This document shows, one piece after another, positions 7,936 to 16,165 of a stretch of 39,060 nt of DNA (positions are counted from its first letter, which is position 1; the number at the start of each line of letters is the position of its first letter). This DNA comes from CAYVUV01 sp964455095. Its GTDB lineage: Bacteria > Desulfobacterota > Binatia > HRBIN30 > CADEER01. The notes below the pieces were generated by a model, which had not been told where the DNA came from, made no database searches, and worked only from the letters and a program-made list of their open reading frames with translations. The stretch is from positions 1-39,060 of the forward strand of contig CAYVUV010000308.1 of assembly GCA_964455095.1 (NCBI GenBank). The letters run 5' to 3'. A program made the position numbers and the translations under genes.

Positions 7936-9003
7936 ATGAAACGAATCGTCATCGTCGTCGGAGTGCTCGTGATGAGCGCGTTGGTTGCCCGGCCCGCGCA
8001 AACGGCCGACACGCCGGCGCGGCGGGTGGTGATCGTCGCCACTGGTGGCACGATCGCGGGCGCCGCCAAGTCGGAGACCGATGCCGGCTACAAGGCGGGT
8101 GAGGTGGCGGTGGACGTGCTCCTGGAGGCGGTGCCGCAGCTGAAGGACGTCGCGCAGGTCCGTGGCGTGCAGGTGGCGTCGATCGGCAGCCAGGACATGA
8201 GCGACGCCGTCTGGCTGAAGCTGGCCGCGGAGGTGAACGCGCTGGTGGCATCGCCTGACGTCGACGGGGTCGTGATCACGCACGGCACCGACACCATGGA
8301 AGAGACGGCCTACTTCCTGAACCTGGTGGTCAAGAGCGACAAGCCCGTCGTCCTGACCGGTTCGATGCGCCCGGCCACCGCCATGAGCGCCGACGGTCCG
8401 CTCAACATCTACAACGCGGTGGCGCTCGCCGCCGACCCGCGCGCGCAGGGCCGCGGCGTGCTGGTGGGCGTCAACGACGACGTGCACGGCGCGCACGCGA
8501 TCACCAAGACGCACACCACCGACGTCGAGACGTTCAGCTCGCACGAGGAGGGCCTGGTGGGCGTGTGCCTGTTCGGCAAGTGCGACTTCTTCCGCACCCC
8601 CACCGAGGTCAACACGGCGCGCAGCGAGCTCTCGGTGAGCGCGGACCAGAAACTGCCGCGGGTGGATATCATCTACGCCCACGCCGACATGTCTCCCGAC
8701 CTGATCGATGCGGCGGTGGCCAAGGGCGCCAAGGGCCTGGTGGTGGCCGGCGTGGGGGACGGCAACATGACGACCCCGGCCCTCGAGGCGCTGAAGCGCG
8801 CGCGTGCCATGGGCGTCGTGGTGGTGCGCGCCAGCCGAGTGGGGGCGGGGATCGTGCGCCGCAATATCGAAGTCAACGACGACGAGCTCGGCTTCGTCGC
8901 GGCGATGGGGTTGAACCCGTCCAAGGCGCGGGTGCTGCTCAAGCTGGCGTTGACGAAGAGTCAGGACCCGGCGCGCATTCAAGACTACTTCAATCGGTAC
9001 TGA
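7936..9003 (+). CDS. ansB: Type II (exported) L-asparaginase
   Basis: Hydrolyses L-asparagine to aspartate and ammonia. The 355-residue protein starts with a classical Sec signal (basic MKR, hydrophobic core, likely cleavage near AQTA/D at 24), so it should act in the periplasm. Catalytic motifs are complete: ATGGTIAG with nucleophile Thr39, Tyr52, SQD (85-87), HGTDT with Thr118 and Asp119, MSADGP, and the TKTHTTD stretch holding the catalytic Lys. ATG 7936 follows GAGAGGAGAAGG; the open frame upstream lacks such a site. The Dcu transporter gene begins 22 bp downstream and exported aspartase after that, so the three probably form an operon for asparagine use. Type II enzymes in known bacteria supply aspartate for respiration under oxygen limitation. 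Confidence 0.95.
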   Translation: MKRIVIVVGVLVMSALVARPAQTADTPARRVVIVATGGTIAGAAKSETDAGYKAGEVAVDVLLEAVPQLKDVAQVRGVQVASIGSQDMSDAVWLKLAAEVNALVASPDVDGVVITHGTDTMEETAYFLNLVVKSDKPVVLTGSMRPATAMSADGPLNIYNAVALAADPRAQGRGVLVGVNDDVHGAHAITKTHTTDVETFSSHEEGLVGVCLFGKCDFFRTPTEVNTARSELSVSADQKLPRVDIIYAHADMSPDLIDAAVAKGAKGLVVAGVGDGNMTTPALEALKRARAMGVVVVRASRVGAGIVRRNIEVNDDELGFVAAMGLNPSKARVLLKLALTKSQDPARIQDYFNRY

Positions 9004-9025
9004 GCGTTCCGCGGAGTCGGCGCGC

Positions 9026-10360
9026 ATGATCTGGATCGAACTCGCCATCTTACTCGCGTGCATCGTGGTGGGCGCTCGGCTCGGCGGCATGGCGCTCGGA
9101 CCGGTGGCGGGCATCGGGCTCACCATCTTCGTCTTCGGCTTCGGTCTGCCGCCGGGGAGCCCGCCGGGCAGCGTGCTGGGAATGATCGTGGCGGTGGTCA
9201 CCGCACTGGCGGCGATGGAAGCGGCCGGCGGAGTGGACTATCTGGTGCGGCTCGCCGAACGCATCATGCGCCGGCATCCGAACTCCATCACCTTCGTCGC
9301 GCCGCTGGTCACCTACGTGCTGATCTTCGCCTCCGGGACGCAGCACGTCATCTACGCGCTGCTGCCGGTCATCGCCGAAGTGTCGCGCAAGGCCGGCATT
9401 CGCCCGGAGCGGCCGATCTCGATCAGTGTCATCGCCGCGCAGCACGGCCTCATCGCCTCGCCTATCTCGGCGACGACGGTGGCCCTGATCGGCGTGCTCG
9501 CCGCGCACGGTGTCGGTCTACCGCGCATCATGATGGTGATCGTGCCGTCGACGCTCGTCGCCGTGGTGTTGGGGGCGTTGTCCGTCGCCTGGCGGGGCCG
9601 CGCTCTGGCCGACGACCCGGTGTATCAGGAACGCCTGGCGAACGGGCAGGTGCAGCCCGCCCAGGCGATGCGCGAGCTGACCCCGGCCGAGTCGCGGCGC
9701 GCGCGCGGCTCGACGTTGCTCTTCTTGAGCGGGATCTTGTTCGTCGTCCTCCTCGGGCTCTTCCCCGCGCTGCGACCGAGCTATTCGATCGTGGCGGAGG
9801 GCACCGTCGGCGCCGCGCAAGTGGAGCCGTCGCAGGCGATCATGATCGTGATGCTCGCCATCGGCGGGCTGATCCTGCTGCTGTTCAAGGCCAGCCCCGA
9901 GGCGGCGATGAAGGGCAGCATCATGCGCGGCGGCCTGTCCGCCGTGATCTCGATCCTCGGCATCTCGTGGCTGGGGTCGTCGTTCTTCACCGGCAACGAG
10001 ACGCAGATCGTGGGAGAGATCTCGAGCCTCATCCGGCAAGCCGCCTGGCTGTTCGGCATCGGCTTGTTCTTCCTCTCGGCGTTGCTCTTCAGCCAGGCCG
10101 CCACGGTCGTGACGTTGATGCCGGTCGGACTCGCCCTGGGTCTGCCGCCGCTGCTGCTGGTGGCGATGTATCCTGCCGTCAACGGCGCCTTCTTCCTGCC
10201 GACCTACGGCACCGTGCTCGCCGCCGTGTCGTTCGACCAGACCGGAACGACGCGCATCGGCAAGTATCTGCTCAACCACAGCTTCATGTTGCCGGGACTG
10301 GTGACGACGATCTCGGCGACGCTGATGGCGCTACTGCTCAGCACCCTCCTAACCCCCTAG
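9026..10360 (+). CDS. DcuA/DcuB-family C4-dicarboxylate transporter
   Basis: Inner-membrane carrier of 444 residues, the normal length for this family. In E. coli these proteins exchange or take up fumarate, aspartate, malate and succinate under anaerobic conditions. Family marks include GARLGGMALG near the N-terminus, EAAGGVDYLVRLAE, ASGTQHVIYALLPVIAEV, IRPERPIS, AQHGLIASPIS, IVPSTL, and near the end LPTYGTVLAAVSFDQTGTTRIGKY followed by NHSFMLPG. It has about ten to twelve hydrophobic segments. RPERP and GTxHV lean towards DcuB while YLV lean towards DcuA, so I leave the subtype open. It sits 22 bp after asparaginase and 20 bp before aspartase; that context supports aspartate, fumarate or succinate as substrate. 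Confidence 0.93.
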   Translation: MIWIELAILLACIVVGARLGGMALGPVAGIGLTIFVFGFGLPPGSPPGSVLGMIVAVVTALAAMEAAGGVDYLVRLAERIMRRHPNSITFVAPLVTYVLIFASGTQHVIYALLPVIAEVSRKAGIRPERPISISVIAAQHGLIASPISATTVALIGVLAAHGVGLPRIMMVIVPSTLVAVVLGALSVAWRGRALADDPVYQERLANGQVQPAQAMRELTPAESRRARGSTLLFLSGILFVVLLGLFPALRPSYSIVAEGTVGAAQVEPSQAIMIVMLAIGGLILLLFKASPEAAMKGSIMRGGLSAVISILGISWLGSSFFTGNETQIVGEISSLIRQAAWLFGIGLFFLSALLFSQAATVVTLMPVGLALGLPPLLLVAMYPAVNGAFFLPTYGTVLAAVSFDQTGTTRIGKYLLNHSFMLPGLVTTISATLMALLLSTLLTP

Positions 10361-10380
10361 CCAGCTTGCGGGAGACACTC

Positions 10381-11850
10381 ATGAAACGAATCACCGTCAT
10401 CACAGTCGCTGCCGCCCTCGCCGGGTGGCTTTGCACTTCCGCCGCGCTGGCCGACCAGCCGGCCTATCGCGTCGAAAGGGATCTGCTCGGCGAGAAGCAA
10501 GTGCCGGCCGATGCGTATTACGGGGTACAGACCGCGCGCGCGTTGGAGAACTTCCAGATCTCGGGCACGCACCTCAACGACTACCCCGAGCTGGTCAGGG
10601 CACTGGCGATGGTCAAACTGGCCGCGGCGCGCGCCAACCACGACGTCGGCGCCATGGATGCGGCGGTGCTGAAGGGCATCGAGCAGGCGAGCCTCGCCAT
10701 CATCGACGGCAAGTACCACGACCAGTTCCTGGTCGACATGTACCAGGGCGGCGCCGGCACCTCGACGAACATGAACGCCAATGAGGTCATCGCCAACGTC
10801 GGGCTCGAGATGTCGGGGTATCCGAAAGGGTCGTACGACAAGATCGAGCCGCACGACGACGTGAACATGTCGCAGTCCACCAACGACTTCTATCCGACCG
10901 CGCTCAAGGTCGCGATTCTGCTCTACCACGAACCGCTGCTGCAGGAGGTGAACCTGCTGGTCGGCGCCTTGCGCGCCAAGGGGACGGAGTTTGCCGACGT
11001 CATCAAGATGGGGCGCACCGAGACGCAGGACGCCGTTCCAATGACCCTGGGCCAGGAGTTCAATGCCTTCGCGGCGGCGCTCGAGGTCGAGGGCCAGGCG
11101 CTGCGCCAGGCGGCGAACGCGCTGCTGGTCATCAACATGGGCGCGACGGCGATCGGCACCGGCTTGAACGCGCCGCAGGGCTACGCCGAGAAGTGCACCG
11201 CCCATCTCTCCAAGATCACCGGCAACAAGATGGTGCTGGCGACGGATCTGATCGCGGCCACGTCCGACCTGCACGCTTTCGTGATCTACTCCGGCGCCCT
11301 CAAGAGCCTCGCCGCCAAGCTGATCAAGATCTCGACCGATCTGATGTTTCTCTCCTCCGGACCGCGCACCGGCATCAACGAGATCACGCTGCCGCCGCTG
11401 CAGCCCGGCTCGTCGATCATGCCGGGCAAGGTGAACCCGGTCATGCCCGAGCTGATGGCGCAGGTCGGCTTCACGGTAATCGGCAATGACGTCACGGTCA
11501 GTCTGGCGCAACAAGGGGGGCTGCTGCAGCTCAACGCCTACGAGCCGGTCGCGGCCGCTTCCATTCTGGAATCTCAGCGGCTGCTGACGCGGGCCCTGCC
11601 GGCCCTGCGCACCAGGTGCGTCGAGGGGATCGCGGCCAACCGCGACGTCAACCAGGCGCACTTCGAACGCAGCGTCGGCATCGTCACGGCGCTCAATCCC
11701 GTGCTCGGGTACGAGAAGACCACCGAGCTCGCCGGGGAGGCGATGCGGACGGGCAAGAACGTTCTCGATCTGGTGCGCGAGCAGAAGCTCCTCACCGAGC
11801 AGCAGATCGACGAGCTCATGGACGTGAAGGCCTTGACCGGGCAGCGGTAG
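10381..11850 (+). CDS. aspA: Aspartate ammonia-lyase with an apparent Sec signal peptide
   Basis: Converts L-aspartate to fumarate and ammonia. After residue 30 the 489-residue protein aligns throughout with E. coli AspA and keeps the active-site elements. These are GGAGTSTNMN (about 123-132), QSTND (165-169), GRTETQD (211-217) and the flexible loop GSSIMPGKVNP (343-353) with the catalytic Ser. What is odd is the N-terminus: MKR, a hydrophobic stretch, and TSAALA/DQ, a textbook signal peptidase I site near residue 24. No alternative in-frame start lies between the signal and the core. ATG 10381 has GGGAG upstream. Aspartases are normally cytoplasmic; here export is inferred. It follows the Dcu gene by 20 bp. 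Enzyme identity is close to certain, location less so. Confidence 0.94.
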   Translation: MKRITVITVAAALAGWLCTSAALADQPAYRVERDLLGEKQVPADAYYGVQTARALENFQISGTHLNDYPELVRALAMVKLAAARANHDVGAMDAAVLKGIEQASLAIIDGKYHDQFLVDMYQGGAGTSTNMNANEVIANVGLEMSGYPKGSYDKIEPHDDVNMSQSTNDFYPTALKVAILLYHEPLLQEVNLLVGALRAKGTEFADVIKMGRTETQDAVPMTLGQEFNAFAAALEVEGQALRQAANALLVINMGATAIGTGLNAPQGYAEKCTAHLSKITGNKMVLATDLIAATSDLHAFVIYSGALKSLAAKLIKISTDLMFLSSGPRTGINEITLPPLQPGSSIMPGKVNPVMPELMAQVGFTVIGNDVTVSLAQQGGLLQLNAYEPVAAASILESQRLLTRALPALRTRCVEGIAANRDVNQAHFERSVGIVTALNPVLGYEKTTELAGEAMRTGKNVLDLVREQKLLTEQQIDELMDVKALTGQR

Positions 11851-11865
11851 ATGCGGTCCTTTCCC

Positions 11866-11915
11866 AGAGACTGTCGATTTTCTCCGGATTCCGAATCCCC
11901 CTTTGCCAAAGGGGG
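11866..11915. repeat. Dispersed repeat fragment plus 19-nt perfect inverted repeat
   Basis: The gap after aspA holds a 21-nt element (11866-11886) that recurs with one change at 29428-29448. Then comes CCCCCTTTGCCAAAGGGGG (11897-11915), a 9-1-9 perfect dyad. It would fold with a seven-base-pair stem and a TGCCA loop. There is no T-run after it. It may end the asparaginase-dcu-aspA transcript or be a scattered intergenic repeat; similar CCCCCTTTG/CAAAGGGGG elements are familiar to me from several environmental genomes. Confidence 0.5.
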
Positions 11916-11934
11916 AAGCCGTTGACGGAAAGGG

Positions 11935-13671
11935 ATGCCCCCTGTGCCTGAGCCGACTGTTCAGTCCATTGCGCCGGCGAGCCCCGGAACCATCGACGCC
12001 CCAGCGGGATGGAAAGCCTTCTTCCCGCCGGCACAATGGCTGCCCGGGTACGAGGCGCGCTGGCTGCCGGCCGACCTGGTGGCCGGCGTCACGCTGGCGG
12101 CCTACGCCATTCCGGTGTCGCTGGCGTATGCCGCACTGGCGGGCGTGCCGCCGCAGGTCGGCATCTACGGCTACCTGCTCGGCGGGCTCGGCTACGCGCT
12201 GTTCGGCTCGTCGCGGCATCTCGCGGTCGGGCCGACGTCGGCGATCTCGTTGATGGTCGGTGGCACGGTCGCCCAGATGGCCGGCGGCGATGCGGTCCTG
12301 TACGGTCAGATCGCCACCGTGGCGGCGTTGGTGCTCGCGGCGATGAGCCTGCTCGCCTGGCTGTTGCGCCTCAGCACGCTCACCAGCTTCATCAGCGAAA
12401 CCATTCTGCTCGGCTTCAAGGCGGGTGCCGGTCTGACGATCGCGTCGACGCAGTTGGCGGCGCTCTTCGGCGTGCCCGGCGGCGGAAATGGCTTCTTCGC
12501 GCGCGTGCTGACGGTGGGCACGCAGCTCGGCGCTTCGCATCCCGCGACGGTGGCCGTCGGCTTCGCCGCCCTCGCGCTCCTGCTCGTCGGGGAACGACTC
12601 CTGCCGGGGCGGCCCGTGGCGCTCATGGTGGTCGCGTTGTCGATTCTCGCCGTGTCGTTCACGCCCCTCGGCCAGGCGGGGCTGACCCTGGTGGGCAGTG
12701 TGCCGAGCGGGTTGCCGGACCTGGGCCTGCCCGGCTTGCGAGTGCGCGACGTCGACGGCGTGATGCCGCTGGCGTTTGGCTGTCTACTGCTCGCCTACAT
12801 CGAAGGCGTGTCGGCGGCACGGGCGTTTGCCGTCAAGCACGGGTATCCGCTCGACGCGCGCCAGGAGCTGCTCGGGCTCGGCATGGCCAATCTCCTGGTC
12901 GCGTTCGGCGGCGGCTATCCGGTCGCGGGCGGTTTGTCGCAGTCGGCGGTGAACGAAAAGGCCGGTGCGAAAACTCCGTTGGCGCTCGTGTTCGCCTCCG
13001 CGACGCTCGGCCTCTGCCTCGTCTTCTTGACCAGCCTGGTGGGAAATCTCCCCAAGGCCGTGCTGGCGGCCATCGTGCTCGTCGCGGTGAAGGGCCTGAT
13101 CGACCTGCGCGAGATGGCGCGCCTGCGGCACGTGAGCGCGTTCGAGTTCTGGGTGTCGATGGTGGCATTTGCCGCGGTGCTCGTCGAAGGCGTGCTGCGG
13201 GGTGTCCTGTTCGCCGCGCTGGTGTCCATCTTGATGCTGCTGCGCCGTGCGGCGCACCCGCACGTGGCGTTCCTCGGCAGGATTCCTGGCTCGCGCCGGT
13301 TCTCCGACCTGGAACGCCACCCCGACAACGAAAGGATCCCCGGTGTCCTGGCCTTCCGCGTCGAGGCGGCGCTGCTGTATTTCAATGCCGAGAGCGTCAT
13401 GCGTGCCGTGCTCGATCGGCTTCGCAGCGAGGGCGACGTGCGCCTCGTGGTGTGCGATCTGTCCACGTCGCCGTACGTCGATCTCGCCGGGGCCCGCATG
13501 CTGCAGAGCCTGAGTGATGAATTGGCCAAGCGGCGCGTCGCCCTGCGGGTGACCGATGCCCACGCCGCCGTGCGCGACCTGCTGCGCGCGGAGGGAGTGG
13601 ATCAGAAGGTCGGGGGCGTCAACCGCTTTGCCTCGATCGCCGATGTCGTGGATGATGCGCGACGATCCTGA
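11935..13671 (+). CDS. SulP/SLC26-family anion transporter with C-terminal STAS domain
   Basis: Inner-membrane carrier of 578 residues. Residues about 45-440 hold the multi-helix SulP transport domain, with marks such as DLVAGVTLAAYAIPVSLAYA, AVGPTSAISLMVGG, GLSQSAVNEKAGAKTPLA and FVTSLVGNLPKAVLAAIV-like text. The C-terminal part (about 470-570) is a STAS domain with DLSTSPYVDLAGARML. Family members carry sulfate, bicarbonate or dicarboxylates; E. coli DauA, a member, transports succinate and other C4-dicarboxylates. Its place after aspA makes a C4 acid a reasonable guess, while sulfate remains possible. ATG 11935 sits directly on a GGAAAGGG site, so the GTG three codons later (11944), nine bases from that site, may be the true start. 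Confidence 0.9.
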   Translation: MPPVPEPTVQSIAPASPGTIDAPAGWKAFFPPAQWLPGYEARWLPADLVAGVTLAAYAIPVSLAYAALAGVPPQVGIYGYLLGGLGYALFGSSRHLAVGPTSAISLMVGGTVAQMAGGDAVLYGQIATVAALVLAAMSLLAWLLRLSTLTSFISETILLGFKAGAGLTIASTQLAALFGVPGGGNGFFARVLTVGTQLGASHPATVAVGFAALALLLVGERLLPGRPVALMVVALSILAVSFTPLGQAGLTLVGSVPSGLPDLGLPGLRVRDVDGVMPLAFGCLLLAYIEGVSAARAFAVKHGYPLDARQELLGLGMANLLVAFGGGYPVAGGLSQSAVNEKAGAKTPLALVFASATLGLCLVFLTSLVGNLPKAVLAAIVLVAVKGLIDLREMARLRHVSAFEFWVSMVAFAAVLVEGVLRGVLFAALVSILMLLRRAAHPHVAFLGRIPGSRRFSDLERHPDNERIPGVLAFRVEAALLYFNAESVMRAVLDRLRSEGDVRLVVCDLSTSPYVDLAGARMLQSLSDELAKRRVALRVTDAHAAVRDLLRAEGVDQKVGGVNRFASIADVVDDARRS

Positions 13672-14843
13672 TGGAGCGAACGGATGTCTCGAGACTGCGG
13701 CGGTGGTGTTGGTGGCTGGCCGCGGCGGCGTGGTTCTGCTTCTGGCCGCTCGCCGGCCGCGCGGCAGATCCGGTCGACACCGTGCGACTGGCCGATGGCA
13801 GCGTCGTCCGGGGCGAGATCCTGCGCTTGAACGAGGACGACGAGCTGGTCGTCGACACCGTGTTCTCGGACGACGTCGCGATCGAGGGCAAGTACATCGT
13901 GGGCATCGAGGTCAGTCGGCCGTTCACCGTCCGCCGTCTCGACGGACGGAAGGTCACGGGCTACCTCGCGATCTCCGGCGATCACCAGGTCGTCGTCCAG
14001 GACACGCCGACCGTGCCAACCCCTCTGCAAGTCGACACCGGCACGTCTGCGCCGGCGCTGCTGGGGCCCGTCGCGCCACCCATGATCGCGTTTGTCGAAA
14101 ACACGCCCGGGACGACGCTCATCCCCTTCAGCCAGATCGACTGGATCGAGGAGACGCCCACGTTCTACCGCTACGAGGCGGAGTTCAACGTCGGCGTCCA
14201 AGCAGCCCGAGGCAATACGGAGACGACCGACCTCCATTTCGACGGGCGCTTCGAGCCGAAGTTCGGTTGGGACACGATCACGCTCGAGGCTGAGTACGAC
14301 AAGAAGAAGGCCGATGGAGACACGACGACCGATCGCTTGCTCGCCGCGCTCGTATACGAGCACGATTTCGATCGGCGCTGGCTCGGTGGGGTCATCGGCA
14401 GCTTCGAGCGCGACACGCAGCGGGATCTCAAGCGCCGCATCATCTCGGGCGCCGGCGGAGGCTACAAGCTCTTCGACTTCGAGCCGACGCACCTCAGGGT
14501 GCTGCTCGCCCTGGTCTATGTGATCGAGGACTTTGACGTCCAAGCCAACGACCGCGAGCAGCCGGGCGCGCTCTGGAGGCTCGACTTCGAGCGCGACCTC
14601 TACAAGGACGACGTGTCCTTCTATCACCATGATCAGCTGGTCAAGAGCTTCACGCAGGCCAGCAACCTGTTCGTCCAGACGACGACCGGCCTGAAGGTCG
14701 ACATCTCCGACTTCACGCTCAGCGCCGAGGTCCAGTTCGACTGGACCAACGAGCCCGCCACGGACAGCAAGAAGCAGGATACCCGCTATCTGCTGAAGAT
14801 CGGCTACGAGTTCGAAGGCGACGAAAACGACTGGTGGCAGTAA
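13671..14843 (+). CDS. DUF481 family outer-membrane barrel protein
   Basis: The 390-residue protein starts with an N-terminal signal (SRLRRWCWWLAAAAWFCFW, cleavage near GRAA/D). A small beta domain follows (about 40-110) with DTVRLADGSVVRGEI and VRRLDGRKVTGYLAI strands. The second half (about 165-390) is a beta-barrel of amphipathic strands typical of DUF481 proteins, with many xDxxxxYEH-type turns and an aromatic C-terminus. Its ATG overlaps the SulP stop codon (TGATG at 13669-13673), so translation is likely coupled. Known family members are outer-membrane proteins of unclear function, often salt-induced. Placement suggests passage or sensing of the anion handled by SulP, which is inference. 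Confidence 0.83.
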   Translation: MERTDVSRLRRWCWWLAAAAWFCFWPLAGRAADPVDTVRLADGSVVRGEILRLNEDDELVVDTVFSDDVAIEGKYIVGIEVSRPFTVRRLDGRKVTGYLAISGDHQVVVQDTPTVPTPLQVDTGTSAPALLGPVAPPMIAFVENTPGTTLIPFSQIDWIEETPTFYRYEAEFNVGVQAARGNTETTDLHFDGRFEPKFGWDTITLEAEYDKKKADGDTTTDRLLAALVYEHDFDRRWLGGVIGSFERDTQRDLKRRIISGAGGGYKLFDFEPTHLRVLLALVYVIEDFDVQANDREQPGALWRLDFERDLYKDDVSFYHHDQLVKSFTQASNLFVQTTTGLKVDISDFTLSAEVQFDWTNEPATDSKKQDTRYLLKIGYEFEGDENDWWQ

Positions 14844-14846
14844 GTG

Positions 14847-14861
14847 CCGACCTACAGTCGG
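14847..14861. terminator. Weak hairpin between convergent genes
   Basis: CCGAC-ctaca-GTCGG forms a five-base-pair stem in the tiny space between the DUF481 gene (ends 14843) and the OprB gene (ends 14852 on the other strand). It overlaps the OprB stop codon. There is no T-run on either side. It may help to end transcription in both directions, but the stem is short. Confidence 0.2.
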
Positions 14862-16165
14862 ACGTGCGTGCGCAGGCCGAGCACCCACACGGTGTCCGCG
14901 CGCGGCAGGGCCGAATCAATCACCTGCACGTCTGCGATGAGGCCGAGCCATGGCGTCGCGGCCAGGTTGTAGAACAGATCGCCGCCGACTTCGTCCCCCA
15001 GATTGAGACCCTGGAGCAAGTCCTCGTCGCTCAGGCCGAGATAGAAGACGCCGAGGCCCCACGTGTCCCGCCCGCGCCGCGGCAGGAGTCCCGTGCCACC
15101 CACACCGCCCGCCGCGTTCCACCGCACCGGGTTGGGGTTGCCGTCCGAAACGCCGAAGCGGGCGAAGAGCCCCCAGCCGCCTTCGGCATCGCCGCGCAGA
15201 TACTGGTGTCCGTTGTAATACAAGGCCCAGGTGTCGTCGCTCGTGGTGGGAATCGGCTGGCCCGACAGAATGCCGCCGAGGACCAGACGCGGATCGCTGG
15301 CGATGGCGGTCCGGCTGGCGTCTATCCCGTAGAGAAAGCCGACCGTTTGCGCTCCGGGCCGATCCCGCAGCGTGTGCCCGAGCGTCCACTCGGTCGAGAA
15401 CGTCGTGCCTCCGGTGTGCTCGAACGGATCCTCGCCGGCGGTCTCCTCGCTGCCGAACACCGAGAAAGAGCCGGAGAGGTCGTCGTGCGGCTCGAGGAGC
15501 ACGCCGCCGCCGAGCGCGACGTTCGGCACGGTGGCGTCTTCGACCAGCGAGTAGAGCAGGGCGGAGTTGAGGAAATGCGAGTTGGAGAGTGCCGAGCCGG
15601 CGAGCGCGTTCTCGTCGCCCGCGGCCGTGTCGAGCAGGCCAGCGAACAGGGCCACGTGCTGGCCGAGGTATTGCGTGGCGATCAACTCCGTCAGTGCCAG
15701 CGCCTGGTCGTCGAAGCGGTCGACGACGTTGGGGAAGAGCGCGTCGTTGTTGACCGCTGAAACAACTCCGGCGCGCTGCAGGACCGAGCGACCGGCGCGT
15801 CCTTCGCCGCGCAGGTTGAAATACCCGCCCGGCCACAGCCCGGCCTTGGCGGTGTCGAGCTCCAGCTTCACATCGGCGGAAGCGGTGTGCCCGCTATCGT
15901 CTTCGTCAGAGACGCGCTCGAACAGCGGCCCGTCCAGGCCGCCATGCGCGACTCCCTGAAAGGTGTACGTCGCCTCGAGCTCGAAGCTCAGTCCGTGCTC
16001 GGCCAGGGTGTCGCGCACGCCGCCCCAGTTGCCGGTGAGCGTCGGCCGCGACAGGAACCGGTCACCCCATGTGGGGCTGGCCGCAACGACCGCGCTTTCC
16101 TGTGCGAGGACGACGCCCGCCAGCGCCGGCAACGCCAACGCGGCCACCAGCGGGAGCAGGCGCAC
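14852..16165 (-). CDS. OprB-family carbohydrate-selective porin
   Basis: Outer-membrane porin of 437 residues. A signal peptide ends near VVLA/QE (22). The family signature LTGNWGGVRDTLAEHGLSFE (about 43-62) follows, and then alternating beta strands with conserved turns such as LFARFGVSDGNPNP and GLGVFYLGLSDEDL, ending in an aromatic/basic strand HVRL. OprB proteins pass glucose and other sugars in pseudomonads. The start is a GTG at 16165 that abuts the TAA of the RND pump gene (16166-16168), so it is likely translated by coupling in the efflux operon. A carbohydrate porin in an RND operon is unusual; it could supply a second outer-membrane route, but no function is proven. Confidence 0.88.
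   Translation of the reverse strand: MRLLPLVAALALPALAGVVLAQESAVVAASPTWGDRFLSRPTLTGNWGGVRDTLAEHGLSFELEATYTFQGVAHGGLDGPLFERVSDEDDSGHTASADVKLELDTAKAGLWPGGYFNLRGEGRAGRSVLQRAGVVSAVNNDALFPNVVDRFDDQALALTELIATQYLGQHVALFAGLLDTAAGDENALAGSALSNSHFLNSALLYSLVEDATVPNVALGGGVLLEPHDDLSGSFSVFGSEETAGEDPFEHTGGTTFSTEWTLGHTLRDRPGAQTVGFLYGIDASRTAIASDPRLVLGGILSGQPIPTTSDDTWALYYNGHQYLRGDAEGGWGLFARFGVSDGNPNPVRWNAAGGVGGTGLLPRRGRDTWGLGVFYLGLSDEDLLQGLNLGDEVGGDLFYNLAATPWLGLIADVQVIDSALPRADTVWVLGLRTHVRL

Noticed and set aside
10381..10460. Lipoprotein signal in the aspartase N-terminus (Cys18)
   Set aside because: The residues before the Cys (AGWL) do not fit a lipobox; a signal peptidase I site at residue 24 is better.
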